Numbered from the stretch's first letter, positions 23,646 through 32,671 are shown. The stretch: 64,000 bases of DNA from Spirosoma foliorum (GCF_014117325.1 NZ_CP059732.1:2989001-3053000); one strand, 5' to 3'. Translations and numbers: made by a program. Notes: generated from the sequence alone by a model not told the origin.

Positions 23646-24128
23646 TTATTCAGCGGCAGGAGTCAAACGTTTACGGCCCCGTGGTTTTCCTGTATATTCA
23701 GGTTTTGGGCTATCGTTTGTTAACTTCAATTCATACCCAACAACATCGTTATCGTAGTCGAAAGGCTTAACCGTGAACGTATATTTTACATTCGCAAAGT
23801 CAATGCCGCCTTTCTGCAGGATGAATGGCAACGAAATGCTGTGGCTTTTAGCCGCTTTTTCTAATTCAAATGCCTCTTGATTTTCGCTTGTACTAGGAAT
23901 TAAGTAGAGCGACTTTATTTTGCGTTTGCCCTCCTGGGTTCCTACCTGAAATAGGTTATTTGATGGATCAAGACCTAATTGAGCAATCGATTTGTCAGGG
24001 AATACGACTTTGCCAGCAGACGAAATATAGCCTGTAACGGGAGCGGCTTTAGCTGTACTTTTCTTTTTTTGTTTTTTAGCTTCACTGTTCTCGTCAAGAG
24101 AAAAGAAGCGAATTTGTTTTGCTTTCAT
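23646..24128 (-). CDS. Uncharacterised protein with C-terminal AT-hook-like tail
   Basis: 160 residues. A Lys-rich linker (EAKKQKKKSTAKAAP, about 16-30) precedes a compact middle domain with GYISSAGKVVFPDKS, FQVGTQEGKRKIKSLYLIP and YTFTVKPFDYDND. The C-terminus has TGKPRGRKRL, close to the AT-hook core (K/R-PRGR-K/R) that binds the minor groove of AT-rich DNA. No signal peptide or membrane helix. I infer a cytoplasmic DNA-associated protein; the middle domain is not one I recognise. A TATATTTG promoter element lies 39 bp upstream. Confidence 0.7.
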   Translation of the reverse strand: MKAKQIRFFSLDENSEAKKQKKKSTAKAAPVTGYISSAGKVVFPDKSIAQLGLDPSNNLFQVGTQEGKRKIKSLYLIPSTSENQEAFELEKAAKSHSISLPFILQKGGIDFANVKYTFTVKPFDYDNDVVGYELKLTNDSPKPEYTGKPRGRKRLTPAAE

Positions 24129-24166
24129 TCGACAATTTAGTTATCGTTAACGGAGTTCCTCAAGCG

Positions 24167-24199
24167 CAAATATAGTAAGTCTTCTTACGAAAAAGTCAA
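24167..24199 (-). promoter_or_regulatory. Bacteroidota-type promoter of the AT-hook-like gene
   Basis: On the minus strand TATATTTG (24174-24167) matches TAnnTTTG. A TTG (in TTGAC, 24199-24195) lies 22 bp upstream, longer than the usual 19. The -7 element is good, the spacing poor. Confidence 0.4.
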
Positions 24200-24826
24200 G
24201 TTTATTGACAATACTTATTATTTCCAATTTATAAACCATCTTTCAGGATTTACTGCAAGTCCTATGTGCCTGAATAAATTACGTGATTAACAAATAGCAA
24301 ATACCTACTCATTAATTTTTGTTAACCATCGGGATAATTTAAGAAAATAATTTTGTGGATTTCTCCCCGATTCACAATTGGTCGGCAAATTATAATTCCA
24401 TTTTAAGTAGCCTTTTTTCGATATATTCTTAGACAGAACTGCCATTTTTAGTACCCAATTTTCTCCATTTTATAAAACAAACCTGTAAATAGGGCATCTA
24501 AAGACGGCTCTTTCACTACGATGGAGACTAGAAAAACTCTACTGAGCTGTTTTTAAAACAGATATAAATCCGCAGAGAAAATTACATGTTTGACCTTATT
24601 AATTCCCGCATCGACTTAGTGAGTTCTCGAATCGATTATTTTCTCCAACGTATGTTTTATACTAATTCAGGTGGCTTCACTTGTATCACTTTTACTATCA
24701 TTACAAAACAGGAATCAGTTGAAATTCCTAATTTTTGGCCTAAGAAAATCGTCTACACAGTAATAGTCTACTCCACCCAAGCGAAGCTCTCTACAGCTGG
24801 AAACGAGATTGAACTGGCAAAAAAAA
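24200..24826. other. AT-rich stretch without a credible gene
   Basis: About 630 bp between two convergent-to-upstream minus-strand units. An 89-codon plus-strand frame (24586-24855) runs into the terminator hairpin of the next operon and lacks recognisable features, so I leave it out. Its repeated NSRID/SSRID start is the only oddity. Confidence 0.5.
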
Positions 24827-24854
24827 TAGCCCTAGGATTGCAAATCCAGGGCTA
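24827..24854 (-). terminator. Terminator of the paoABC-like operon
   Basis: TAGCCCT...GGATT and AATCC...AGGGCTA pair with single-base bulges. On the minus strand the hairpin is followed by a run of T (A tract 24820-24826 on the plus strand). It lies 36 bp after the operon's last stop. Confidence 0.85.
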
Positions 24855-24889
24855 AAAATTCCGTACAACGCTAAATGAAGTTCAATCGC

Positions 24890-27016
24890 TTACAACACCT
24901 TATCTGGCGTAATTGGCAGTTCACGAACCCGTTTGCCAGTCGCATTGAAGACAGCGTTGGCCACGGCGGCTGCTACGCCCACAATACCCACTTCGCCAAT
25001 TCCTTTTACTCCCAGTGTATTAACATGGGTGTCATTCTCACGAATGAAAATAGCATCCAGCTGGCCGATGTCCAGGTTTGCCGGAACGTGATAATCAGCG
25101 AAAGAGCGGGTAACGAAATTACCCCAGCGTGGGTCCACAACCGACTCTTCGGTCAAGGCCATGCCGATGCCCCAGACATTTCCACCAATGATCTGTGAAC
25201 GGGCAGTTTTAGGATTCAAAATCTGGCCTGCTCCGGTCACTGCCAGAAAACGATTAACCCGAATCATGCCTGTCGATTTATTGACGGCTACTTCGGCAAA
25301 ATTGGCGTTGAAGCTATGAGCCGAATAATCTTCAGCACTTTCAGGTGCCTTGGAGTCTACCCGGACCTGATAGTCGGTTAGTTTTTCGGAGCGCATCAAT
25401 TGCGCAGCCGTTGGCGGAACAAAAAATTGCTTGCCCGATTTCGTCACTAATTCGTCCGTAATCTTCCGGCAAGCATCGTTCACGGCATTGGCATAACTGG
25501 CAGCTCCTACTGAACCCACCGCACCAGCGGCCGGGGGAAGATCCGAATCACCAATTTTCACCTTGACCTGCTGGATGGGTAATCCCAGAGCATCGGCAGC
25601 CGTTTGCGTCAGGATGGTGTAGGTTCCTGTACCCAGGTCCGCAGCGGCCAGTTCAACGGTAGCAATCACCTCATCGCCTGTACGTTTCAGCTTCACCGAA
25701 GCTGAAGTCGGTCGCTGGTGAGCGGGGTACGTTCCGGCCGAAACACCATAGCCAATCCAGTAATTACCCTGCTGGTTCTGACGTGGTTCAAGGTTTCGCT
25801 TGTCCCACCCAAAGGCTTTGGCACCTTCCTGCAGGCACTGCACCGTTGCGCGCGACGACCAGGGCTTGCCATTCGAGGGGTCGCGTTCGGGTTCGTTTTT
25901 GATTCGAAACGCAATCGGGTCCATCTTTAGCTTGTAGGCTAGCTCGTCCATCGCCGATTCGAGGGCAAAGCTGCCCGTCGATTTGCCGGGACCGCGCGCA
26001 TAGGTCGGCAGAATCAGGTTCATGGGCACCACCCGATACGTAATGAGCGAGTTAGGCGTGTCGTACATGATTTTTGAGCAATCGCCACAAGGCTCAACAA
26101 ACTCATCGTTGATGGCACAGTGGGTCGTAATCTCGTGGGCCAGTGCTGTCAGTTTTCCATCGGTCGTAGCGGCCAGACTTACTTTTTGATGGTTGTGCTG
26201 CCGCAAACCCACCGAATTGACCATCTGCTGGCGGGTAAGGGCGAGCTTAACGGGGCGATTCACCTGTTTGGCAGCTACAGCCGTCAGCGCCAGATTAGCC
26301 CATTGCCCACCTTTCGAACCAAACCCGCCCCCAACATAGGGCGATACGATACGCACCTGTTCGGGCTTCAGATTCAAGGTTGCGGCTGCTGCACTTTGCG
26401 CCCCATTCACGATTTGGGCACTACTATACAGCGTCACTTTGTCGCCATTCCATTCGGCAATAGCGGCATGAGGTTCCAGCGGATGGTGGTGTTCAATGGG
26501 TGTTTCGTACACTTCCTCCACTTTAATTGTTGCCTGACTGAGTGCGGCTTTGGCATCTCCCCGTTTGGCGTCAGCTTTCTCTTTATCCTTTGGCAAACGG
26601 GCCTGACTGGCCAGCTTATCAAAATCGACCTTAGGCTCTTTTTTATCGTACGTAACATGGATCAGCCGCGATGCATAGCGGGCCTGTTCGAAAGTTTCAG
26701 CCACTACGATGCCGATGTTCTGTCCAAAAAATTCGATCTCGGGACTTTGGAGGAGTGCTCCCCCGCGCAAACCACCTTTAACGTTCAGTTTAGGCGCATT
26801 TTGATGCGTAATTACGGCCAGCACGCCAGGGGCTTTCTCTGCGGCTTCGGTGTCGATGTTCTGAATCGTCCCGGCGGCAATGGTGCTTTTAAACAGAATC
26901 GCATAGGCTGGGTTCTTGACCGGATGATCCATTGAATAAGCGGCCTTACCCGTTACCTTGGCAATCCCGTCGATCCGACTGATGGGCGTGCCGATTGTTT
27001 TCGTTGTTTCCTTCAT
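24890..27016 (-). CDS. Molybdenum hydroxylase large subunit (PaoC-like aldehyde oxidoreductase)
   Basis: 708 residues. Xanthine-oxidase-family molybdopterin-binding subunit: GGGFGSKGGQWANLALT, ADLGTGTYTILTQTAADALG and the catalytic glutamate in VKGIGEVGIVGV (about Glu675). Its nearest described relatives are PaoC of the periplasmic aldehyde oxidoreductase PaoABC. It is the third gene of a minus-strand operon encoding FeS, FAD and Mo subunits in that order. It has no signal of its own, so export as a folded complex with the Tat-targeted FeS subunit is inferred. The aldehyde substrate is a family-level inference; isoquinoline oxidoreductases are an alternative. Confidence 0.88.
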   Translation of the reverse strand: MKETTKTIGTPISRIDGIAKVTGKAAYSMDHPVKNPAYAILFKSTIAAGTIQNIDTEAAEKAPGVLAVITHQNAPKLNVKGGLRGGALLQSPEIEFFGQNIGIVVAETFEQARYASRLIHVTYDKKEPKVDFDKLASQARLPKDKEKADAKRGDAKAALSQATIKVEEVYETPIEHHHPLEPHAAIAEWNGDKVTLYSSAQIVNGAQSAAAATLNLKPEQVRIVSPYVGGGFGSKGGQWANLALTAVAAKQVNRPVKLALTRQQMVNSVGLRQHNHQKVSLAATTDGKLTALAHEITTHCAINDEFVEPCGDCSKIMYDTPNSLITYRVVPMNLILPTYARGPGKSTGSFALESAMDELAYKLKMDPIAFRIKNEPERDPSNGKPWSSRATVQCLQEGAKAFGWDKRNLEPRQNQQGNYWIGYGVSAGTYPAHQRPTSASVKLKRTGDEVIATVELAAADLGTGTYTILTQTAADALGLPIQQVKVKIGDSDLPPAAGAVGSVGAASYANAVNDACRKITDELVTKSGKQFFVPPTAAQLMRSEKLTDYQVRVDSKAPESAEDYSAHSFNANFAEVAVNKSTGMIRVNRFLAVTGAGQILNPKTARSQIIGGNVWGIGMALTEESVVDPRWGNFVTRSFADYHVPANLDIGQLDAIFIRENDTHVNTLGVKGIGEVGIVGVAAAVANAVFNATGKRVRELPITPDKVL

Positions 27017-27030
27017 GGGATGTATTGCGC

Positions 27031-28044
27031 TTATGCTTTGCCGCCGTTCATGGCCATTTGCAAGGCCAGAACGATGCTTCGATTACCCAGTTCAACTTTA
27101 AATGCATTGTGTGCCAGCGGTTTGGCCTCAGCCATTTCAGCGGTAGCGGCCAGTTTGAAATTGGCTTCGGTGGCTTCTTTGCCAACCAGTAGCTGCTCGG
27201 CTTTCAACGCCCGCCAGGGTTTGTGGGCAACGCCCCCCATCGCAATACGAACAGCTTTAATTCGGTTGCTCGCTCCATCCATCTCCAAAGCAGCTGCCAC
27301 CGATACCAGCGCAAAGGCATACGAAGCTCGGTCGCGGACTTTGAGGTAGTACGACTTATCGGCAAATCGGTTCTTCGGCAGTTCAATGGCCGTAATCAGT
27401 TCGCCATGCGGTAAGTTGGTGTCCTGCTCTGGCTTATCACCTGGGAGCCGGTGAAAATCGCCCAGCGGAATCGATCGTTCCTGCCCGCTGGCGTTACGAA
27501 CCTTAACGACCGCATCCAATGCTGCCAGGGCAACGGCCATATCGGATGGATAGACGGCTACGCATTGTTCCGACCAGCCAAAGATGGCGTGCATCCGGTT
27601 GATACCTTCGCGGGCACCACAACCAGTCCCGGGTTCACGTTTATTGCAGGGCATAGCTACTTCGTAGAAATACGGGCAGCGGGTCCGTTGCAGTAGATTC
27701 CCGCCATTGGTCGCCATGTTCCGCAGTTGTCCCGATGCGCCCGCCAGGATGGCCTGCGTGAGCAAGGGGTAGTTCTGCCGGACCAGCGGGTGGTTTGCCG
27801 TTTCGGTGTTTTTGCTAAGGCCACCCAGTGAAATACCGCCCTGGTTCGTTCCGGTGGTTAGTGGCTTAATATCAGTCAAACCTAGTTCGGAAATGTCGAT
27901 GAGGGCGCCCGGTCGTTCAACGTCCTCCTTCATCAGGTCGAGTAGATTGGTACCGCCCGCAAGAAATTTGGCGGTTGGGTTCTGGGCCAGCATTTTGATC
28001 GCCGACGACGGGTCGGTAGCTCGGCTGTAGGTAAACGGTCTCAT
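27031..28044 (-). CDS. Molybdenum hydroxylase FAD subunit with 4Fe-4S insertion (PaoB-like)
   Basis: 337 residues. FAD-binding domain of the CoxM/PaoB type: FLAGGTNLLDLM near residue 28 and RNMATNGGNLLQRTRC at 108-123. The insertion holding Cys123, Cys133, Cys142 and Cys161 (RCPYFYEVAMPCNKREPGTGC...EQC) matches the extra 4Fe-4S site described for E. coli PaoB and absent from ordinary xanthine dehydrogenase FAD subunits. This is the best evidence that the operon is PaoABC-like. It lies 14 bp upstream of the large-subunit gene. Confidence 0.9.
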   Translation of the reverse strand: MRPFTYSRATDPSSAIKMLAQNPTAKFLAGGTNLLDLMKEDVERPGALIDISELGLTDIKPLTTGTNQGGISLGGLSKNTETANHPLVRQNYPLLTQAILAGASGQLRNMATNGGNLLQRTRCPYFYEVAMPCNKREPGTGCGAREGINRMHAIFGWSEQCVAVYPSDMAVALAALDAVVKVRNASGQERSIPLGDFHRLPGDKPEQDTNLPHGELITAIELPKNRFADKSYYLKVRDRASYAFALVSVAAALEMDGASNRIKAVRIAMGGVAHKPWRALKAEQLLVGKEATEANFKLAATAEMAEAKPLAHNAFKVELGNRSIVLALQMAMNGGKA

Positions 28045-28064
28045 AAGATACAGTTGCTAACAAA

Positions 28065-28865
28065 TTAAACCGAACGAAAAACCTGTTCGACAGGCTTGCC
28101 ACTATGAACCTCCTGAATGGCAGCGACAATATTAGGGTAGGCGCCACACCGGCAAATATTTCCGGACATACGCTCCCGAATCTCTTCATTAGAAAGCTTT
28201 GCTGGCCCCGCAGGCTGACGGACAGTCTCGCTAACGTAGCTCAGATGACCTTTTTTCGCTTCGTCGAGCATCGCCACCGCCGAGCAAATCTGGCCGGGTG
28301 TACAGAAGCCGCACTGGAATCCGTCGTGTTTCAGAAAAGCCTCCTGCACGGGGTGGAGCGAATTGCCCTGCGCCAGTCCTTCAATCGTCTGCACCGTTTT
28401 TCCTTCGCAACTCGCAGCCAATGTCAGGCACGACAACACCCGGTGACCATTTATGATGACCGTGCAGGCACCACACTGACCATGATCACACCCTTTTTTG
28501 GAGCCCGTCAGATCAAGTCGTTCCCGCAGGGTATCGAGTAATGTCATCCGGGAATCGACGGTTAGTTTGCGGGCCGTACCATTGACCTTGAACGAAACGT
28601 TCACCCCATTTTCAATACTCTCCAATGCATAGTCTGCCGGAGCAGCTTCGTTAAAGGGCCGGGTCATTAACTGTTCGGCTACTGCCGACTGGGCAGCCAG
28701 GATACCGCCACCCGCCAGTGTCATCAATTTGAGGAAATGCCGCCGGTTGACACCGGTATCAAGAATTTCGCTGAGGTCTTCGGGCATCAGATCAGCAAAC
28801 AACCGCTTTTCGTCCTCCGTCAATTCCGATGATTCGTTTTCGTCCATCATACCTTCCTTCATCAT
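28065..28865 (-). CDS. Tat-exported 2Fe-2S subunit of a molybdenum hydroxylase (PaoA-like)
   Basis: 266 residues. A Tat signal, NRRHFLK at 40-46, followed by LMTLAGGGILAA, sits behind an unusually long polar N-terminal region; internal ATGs (for instance residue 7) could shorten it. 2Fe-2S cluster one: Cys126, 131, 134, 146. Cluster two: Cys185, 188, 238, 240. It carries electrons from the Mo site to FAD and provides the export signal for the whole complex, which would act in the periplasm. First gene of the three-gene operon. No XdhC/PaoD-type chaperone gene follows. Confidence 0.9.
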   Translation of the reverse strand: MMKEGMMDENESSELTEDEKRLFADLMPEDLSEILDTGVNRRHFLKLMTLAGGGILAAQSAVAEQLMTRPFNEAAPADYALESIENGVNVSFKVNGTARKLTVDSRMTLLDTLRERLDLTGSKKGCDHGQCGACTVIINGHRVLSCLTLAASCEGKTVQTIEGLAQGNSLHPVQEAFLKHDGFQCGFCTPGQICSAVAMLDEAKKGHLSYVSETVRQPAGPAKLSNEEIRERMSGNICRCGAYPNIVAAIQEVHSGKPVEQVFRSV

Positions 28866-29126
28866 TAATTGATTGTTCGCAATCCCTTGCCAGCCGTATT
28901 ATGTATGTATCATCACGACGAACAGAGGGTTAACCACTTAGTAGAACTGATTGTTAGGATTGGAAACGCTTACTCACCAAACAGATTGAATACAGTTCGT
29001 TGACGGGCACTTTGGACGTGCCTTTGGGCAACCAGGTTGCCTGTACTAACCGAAGCCTGGAATTCGTAAAGTAGAACTCACAACTCACTGTATTTTACCT
29101 GTTACCTACTCCACCCCAACCTGTTT

Positions 29127-30320
29127 ATGCGTGCTACTAGTCTATTTTTGCTCCTTGTTCTGACGACGCTCATCTTGCCGACCGCCTGCGTGGATATGCT
29201 GGAGACTCCCATGAGCCAGCGGGTCAACGTGATTGTGGTTGACGCTACGCTGACCAATCTCAACGAGGATCAAAAGATTCACATTAATCGCTCCAAGTCC
29301 GACTCGCTGACGGGCCGCTTTGGCAGCCTGCCCATCACAGGTGCACTGGTGGAGGTTCTGGTTGATTCTGCCCAGGTGCTCGTTTTCACCGAGACCGACA
29401 CAGCTGGGGCCTACCGCTCTCCAGCAGGCTTTCGAGCCCAACCGGGTCACGCGTACCAACTGCGCTTTACCCTTAAGGATGGTACACACTATCAGTCAAC
29501 AACCGAAGTGATGGCCACGGTCCCTCCTATTGACCGCATCCATACCAAATTCAACCCCACGAGTTTACCCGCTATCCTTGGCGATGGTTCCATTAATCAA
29601 TACCGGGGAGCGCATGATATAACCATTGATTTTCAGGACCCCGCCGATCAACACAACTATTACCGCTGGGACTGGCTGCTGTGGGAGAAACAGGACTGGT
29701 GCCGAACGTGTGTGAATAATGAGTATGCGATCTACTCACTGACAACCCCGCCATTTCTGGTCGAAGACTGCTATGGACAGAAGTATGATAATGGGTACTA
29801 TGTTTACGATTACAACTGTCGCACCCAATGCTGGGAGATTTTGCACAATTACACCACCAACGTGTTCGATGATGTCTACAGTAACGGGGGACTGATTTTG
29901 GGCCGCTCAGTGGCCCAGATTCCGTTTTACCAAAAGAATGCCTGCTTAGTGCAACTTCGGCAATCTTCGCTTACGCGGCAGGCCTATCAGTACTACCGGA
30001 CTGTGGAAGAGCAGACCCAGAATAACGGGGGTGTGGCCGCTACTCCTCCCACAGCGTTAGTGGGTAACGTGCGCAATCTGGCCAATGAACATGAAAGCGT
30101 GATTGGCTATTTTACGGCCTCGGCAGTGGCCACCTCGCTGGACTGGATTGACCGACGTGACGCGACAGGTATCCCGCCGGGCCTATTTATCGCCTTGAAT
30201 AACCGCCCGCCCTCCCAACCTTTTAACCAGGGGGGCTATGGCTCCAAGGATTACCCGACGGCGACCTGTGTGCCAAGTGATGGTCGTACGCCTAACAAAC
30301 CGGTTGGCTGGTTAGAGTAA
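29127..30320 (+). CDS. DUF4249 family outer-membrane lipoprotein
   Basis: 397 residues. Lipoprotein signal MRATSLFLLLVLTTLILPTAC with the lipobox Cys at about 21. The DUF4249 fold follows: VNVIVVDATLTNLNEDQKIHI, then a carboxypeptidase-regulatory-like beta domain with SLPITGALVEVLVDS and GHAYQLRFTL. The middle is Tyr/Asp/Cys-rich (NYYRWDWLLWEKQDWCRTC). DUF4249 proteins usually sit beside a TonB-dependent receptor; none is adjacent here. Probably a surface or periplasm-facing lipoprotein in an uptake system encoded elsewhere. Confidence 0.85.
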   Translation: MRATSLFLLLVLTTLILPTACVDMLETPMSQRVNVIVVDATLTNLNEDQKIHINRSKSDSLTGRFGSLPITGALVEVLVDSAQVLVFTETDTAGAYRSPAGFRAQPGHAYQLRFTLKDGTHYQSTTEVMATVPPIDRIHTKFNPTSLPAILGDGSINQYRGAHDITIDFQDPADQHNYYRWDWLLWEKQDWCRTCVNNEYAIYSLTTPPFLVEDCYGQKYDNGYYVYDYNCRTQCWEILHNYTTNVFDDVYSNGGLILGRSVAQIPFYQKNACLVQLRQSSLTRQAYQYYRTVEEQTQNNGGVAATPPTALVGNVRNLANEHESVIGYFTASAVATSLDWIDRRDATGIPPGLFIALNNRPPSQPFNQGGYGSKDYPTATCVPSDGRTPNKPVGWLE

Positions 30321-30460
30321 GGTTAGACTAAGTACCCAAGTATTAATAGCTTAGGTTATTTTGAAAGGGCGTTTTTGTCCTGCTGACGAAGGAAACATGA
30401 CAAAAAATAATCTACAGTAGTTTAGTCGACCTATTTATATACGTAAAAGCTATATCAATC

Positions 30461-30739
30461 TTACCAGTTCAGATTTACGGATTTACATTTTGGGCATAAG
30501 CTGCTCCCTTCCAGTAAGACGCTAAAATTGCATCGATGGCAATGCCCTGGTATGGGTGTCATATGAAGCAGTACAGCTTTGGCTTGAGAAAAGCTCAAAT
30601 GGCTGATCTTTCGTAGTTGCTCCACTACAGCCAAGCTTTTTCCTTCTCTATACAGAAGTGACAGATCAGCTTTCTGATCAGTACTCAGGTCTGGTACAAC
30701 AATATCGAAACCACAACGGTCACAGTGAAGCGCATTCAT
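30461..30739 (-). CDS. Small zinc-ribbon protein with an L7/L12-like helical middle
   Basis: 92 residues. Cysteine pairs at the start (CDRCGFD) and at the end (CHRCNF, CPKCK) could hold one or two zinc ions. The middle, LYREGKSLAVVEQLRKISH then SFSQAKAVLLHM, resembles the REGKKIEAIKLLRE...GLGLKEAKD pattern of the ribosomal L7/L12 C-terminal domain. Cytoplasmic, function unknown. It lies at the left edge of the AT-rich accessory block. Confidence 0.65.
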   Translation of the reverse strand: MNALHCDRCGFDIVVPDLSTDQKADLSLLYREGKSLAVVEQLRKISHLSFSQAKAVLLHMTPIPGHCHRCNFSVLLEGSSLCPKCKSVNLNW

Positions 30740-30853
30740 TCCTATTGGGTAATCTAAGTTATTTTAGCCAAAGAAGGCAATAGCTGGACTTGTCAAGCCT
30801 TTTCTTACAATGGCGCTCCCACCCTCTTAACGGCCTACAATATACGTTCTATT

Positions 30854-31246
30854 GTGATTGAAAATGAAGTAGTATCTGCAATGGAGCGAACAGCCAGCCA
30901 AGGCGATTTTAGGGCGAATTTATCCAAAGGTGGTTATGGCCGCGCCATCAATCTAAGCGAAGCAGAAACAGCCATGTGTATTAAAGCTGCAAAAGCGGTA
31001 GGATTAGAGTTTGCTGGAGTAGATCTAATTCGTGAAAAAATGGGCCAGACCTATGTAACAGAGGTGAATAGCAACCCAGGAACAGGCATTATCGATATTA
31101 CAAAAAAGAATAACTTTGAGGGTCTAATTAAATTCATTGAAACTAAGTCGAATAAAACAGAATCGGCCCCATCCGATAATAAAAACAATGAAGAACTAGA
31201 AAATGAAAACGCAGAAGAAGCTTCACTAAAAGCTATCGAGCGCTAA
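30854..31246 (+). pseudogene. C-terminal fragment of a RimK-like ATP-grasp ligase
   Basis: 130 codons. IENEVVSAMERTASQGDFRA, NLSKGGYG, then AVGLEFAGVDLIREKMG and VTEVNSNPGTGI match the last third of RimK-type (alpha-L-glutamate ligase) ATP-grasp domains; VNSNPG is the Mg-binding motif. Similarity starts just before the ATG (YNIRSIVIE) and the N-terminal ~200 residues of the fold are missing, so it cannot be an active ligase alone. A 35-residue acidic tail (SAPSDNKNNEELENENAEEA) follows the domain. I read it as a remnant, possibly truncated by insertion or deletion at the block edge. Confidence 0.7.
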
Positions 31247-31380
31247 TATCCAAACAAGAAAAGGAAACTTAGACTATAACGAATACAGGTTTATTATTAT
31301 TTTTTCAGAAAAAATTTGGAAATAGAATCTAGAAATAGGATAAATATAGCATAAGTGAAATTTATGCTATATTCATTTGG

Positions 31381-31647
31381 TCATATCGGCCTACTAGTTG
31401 CCACAAGAATCTTTTTAGCTAAAAACTCAATTAAAGTAATATCATGACGTAAATATTTAACTTCAGGTGAAGTTGGAGTTAAAAGGTCATATGACCCATC
31501 GGTAGTTTTTGTATGAACTATTCTACATCTAATATCATATATACGTTCGCAAACATCCATTAAGATGTCTTCTTTGGTAGTTGTTAATATCTTTTTTTTT
31601 TGAAAGGCTAATTGAGCTTTTATCCAAAAAATAATCTTTACACTCAT
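31381..31647 (-). CDS. HEPN-like C-terminal portion, out of frame with the upstream gene
   Basis: An 88-codon frame that continues the protein at 31535-32671 if one A is removed from an A10 tract (plus-strand T10, about 31591-31600). In this frame the tract encodes KKK followed by ILTTTKEDILMDVCERIYDI, then RCRIVHTKTTDG. RCRIVH fits the R-x4-H catalytic motif of HEPN ribonucleases, with the preceding aliphatic helix (ILMDVCERIYDIR) in the expected place. Its own ATG at 31647 is probably not used. The tail ends LIEFLAKKILVATSRPI. Confidence 0.55.
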   Translation of the reverse strand: MSVKIIFWIKAQLAFQKKKILTTTKEDILMDVCERIYDIRCRIVHTKTTDGSYDLLTPTSPEVKYLRHDITLIEFLAKKILVATSRPI

Positions 31648-32671
31648 TATCTAATTCAATAAATTCTTTCAATTCTTTATCGTTGATACAGCTCTTTACT
31701 GTTGCTTTTAATTGCTCCAATTCTGAGCCAAATCCCTTTTGACCTTTACTTATTTTGACAGTAGAAAGCACTTTGGCAATATCTGAATCTTTGTTAGCGT
31801 TAAAACCAGGGTTTTTTAAAATATTTTTTATTCTATAATGTGCTTCATTTTCAGAAAAAACAGGAAAATAAAATTCTAATATCTGATAAAAAGCGAGAAA
31901 TTGGAGTAGTGGTAGTTCACCGGATGATCTTGCATACCAAAAAAAAGATATAGGCTCTTTATCATATTCATACATCGGGAAACTTATATCAATATCATAA
32001 TCAATCTTAACTCTAGATGCTCTATTCTTAGGTTCTTTATCCTGAGCGAGGTAGTGGCCAAAGTTTATTGAAAAATCAAGTTTAAATAAAAAAGAATTTC
32101 CAATTTTTTCTAGGTAATCTTTCGCTTCATCATGAGTATTAATTTTTACATTTTCTATCTGGATAGTAAGGCGATCTTTTATACGGTGCTCTTTATATCG
32201 AGACGAGGTCAAGATACTAAAATCGACACTTGATGTTCCAATCGAAATTTTAATACCATCGTTTGAAGGTGGGAAATAGTATCTATCGTTAATTAGACCA
32301 GTTTCTTCTATCGGTTTTATTGTATTAAATAGTCTACGAAGTTTAAAATTAAACCCAATCCCTATCATAGCTTTCCTCTGAACGGGATTTAATTCACACT
32401 CAATAGTGTCTTTATTTGAAGACCAAATCGCTTCATAACCTTTAATAAATTTATAATTTTCAATATTACTATTTAAAATCTTCTCTTTAGAGTAAGCAGG
32501 CAAAAATGTTATATTAACTATTTCTCTTTCTTTCGCAAATTTAGCTATTATAAATTTTGCAATTTCAATTTCATCCTCAACAAAAGATACGTCTTTCTCT
32601 AGTATTTCTACCTCTATGTTTGCCTTCTTTAATTTAGTAACTATTGATTCAATAATTTCTAATTCATTCAT
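31535..32671 (-). CDS. Uncharacterised accessory protein, probably cut short by an A10 frameshift
   Basis: 378 codons of AT-rich sequence. The protein is rich in Lys, Ile and Asp and begins MNELEIIESIVTKLKKANIE. Recognisable parts: a beta-rich middle (KISIGTSSVDFSI, VKIDYDIDISFPMYEYDKEP) and a helical region from about 255 (SFFWYARSSGELPLLQFLAF YQILE). After SISLSKKK the frame shifts into a non-conserved tail DINNYQRRHLNGCLRTYI; the other frame carries an R-x4-H motif. Together they would make a protein of about 460 residues with a C-terminal HEPN-like domain, seen in several abortive-infection families. It lies 62 bp after the LRR gene on the same strand. Confidence 0.65.
   Translation of the reverse strand: MNELEIIESIVTKLKKANIEVEILEKDVSFVEDEIEIAKFIIAKFAKEREIVNITFLPAYSKEKILNSNIENYKFIKGYEAIWSSNKDTIECELNPVQRKAMIGIGFNFKLRRLFNTIKPIEETGLINDRYYFPPSNDGIKISIGTSSVDFSILTSSRYKEHRIKDRLTIQIENVKINTHDEAKDYLEKIGNSFLFKLDFSINFGHYLAQDKEPKNRASRVKIDYDIDISFPMYEYDKEPISFFWYARSSGELPLLQFLAFYQILEFYFPVFSENEAHYRIKNILKNPGFNANKDSDIAKVLSTVKISKGQKGFGSELEQLKATVKSCINDKELKEFIELDNECKDYFLDKSSISLSKKKDINNYQRRHLNGCLRTYI

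Noticed and set aside
24586..24855. 89-codon plus-strand frame between the AT-hook-like gene and the pao operon
   Set aside because: Its 3' end lies in the terminator hairpin of the opposite-strand operon, it has no known motif or paralogue, and composition is that of non-coding DNA.
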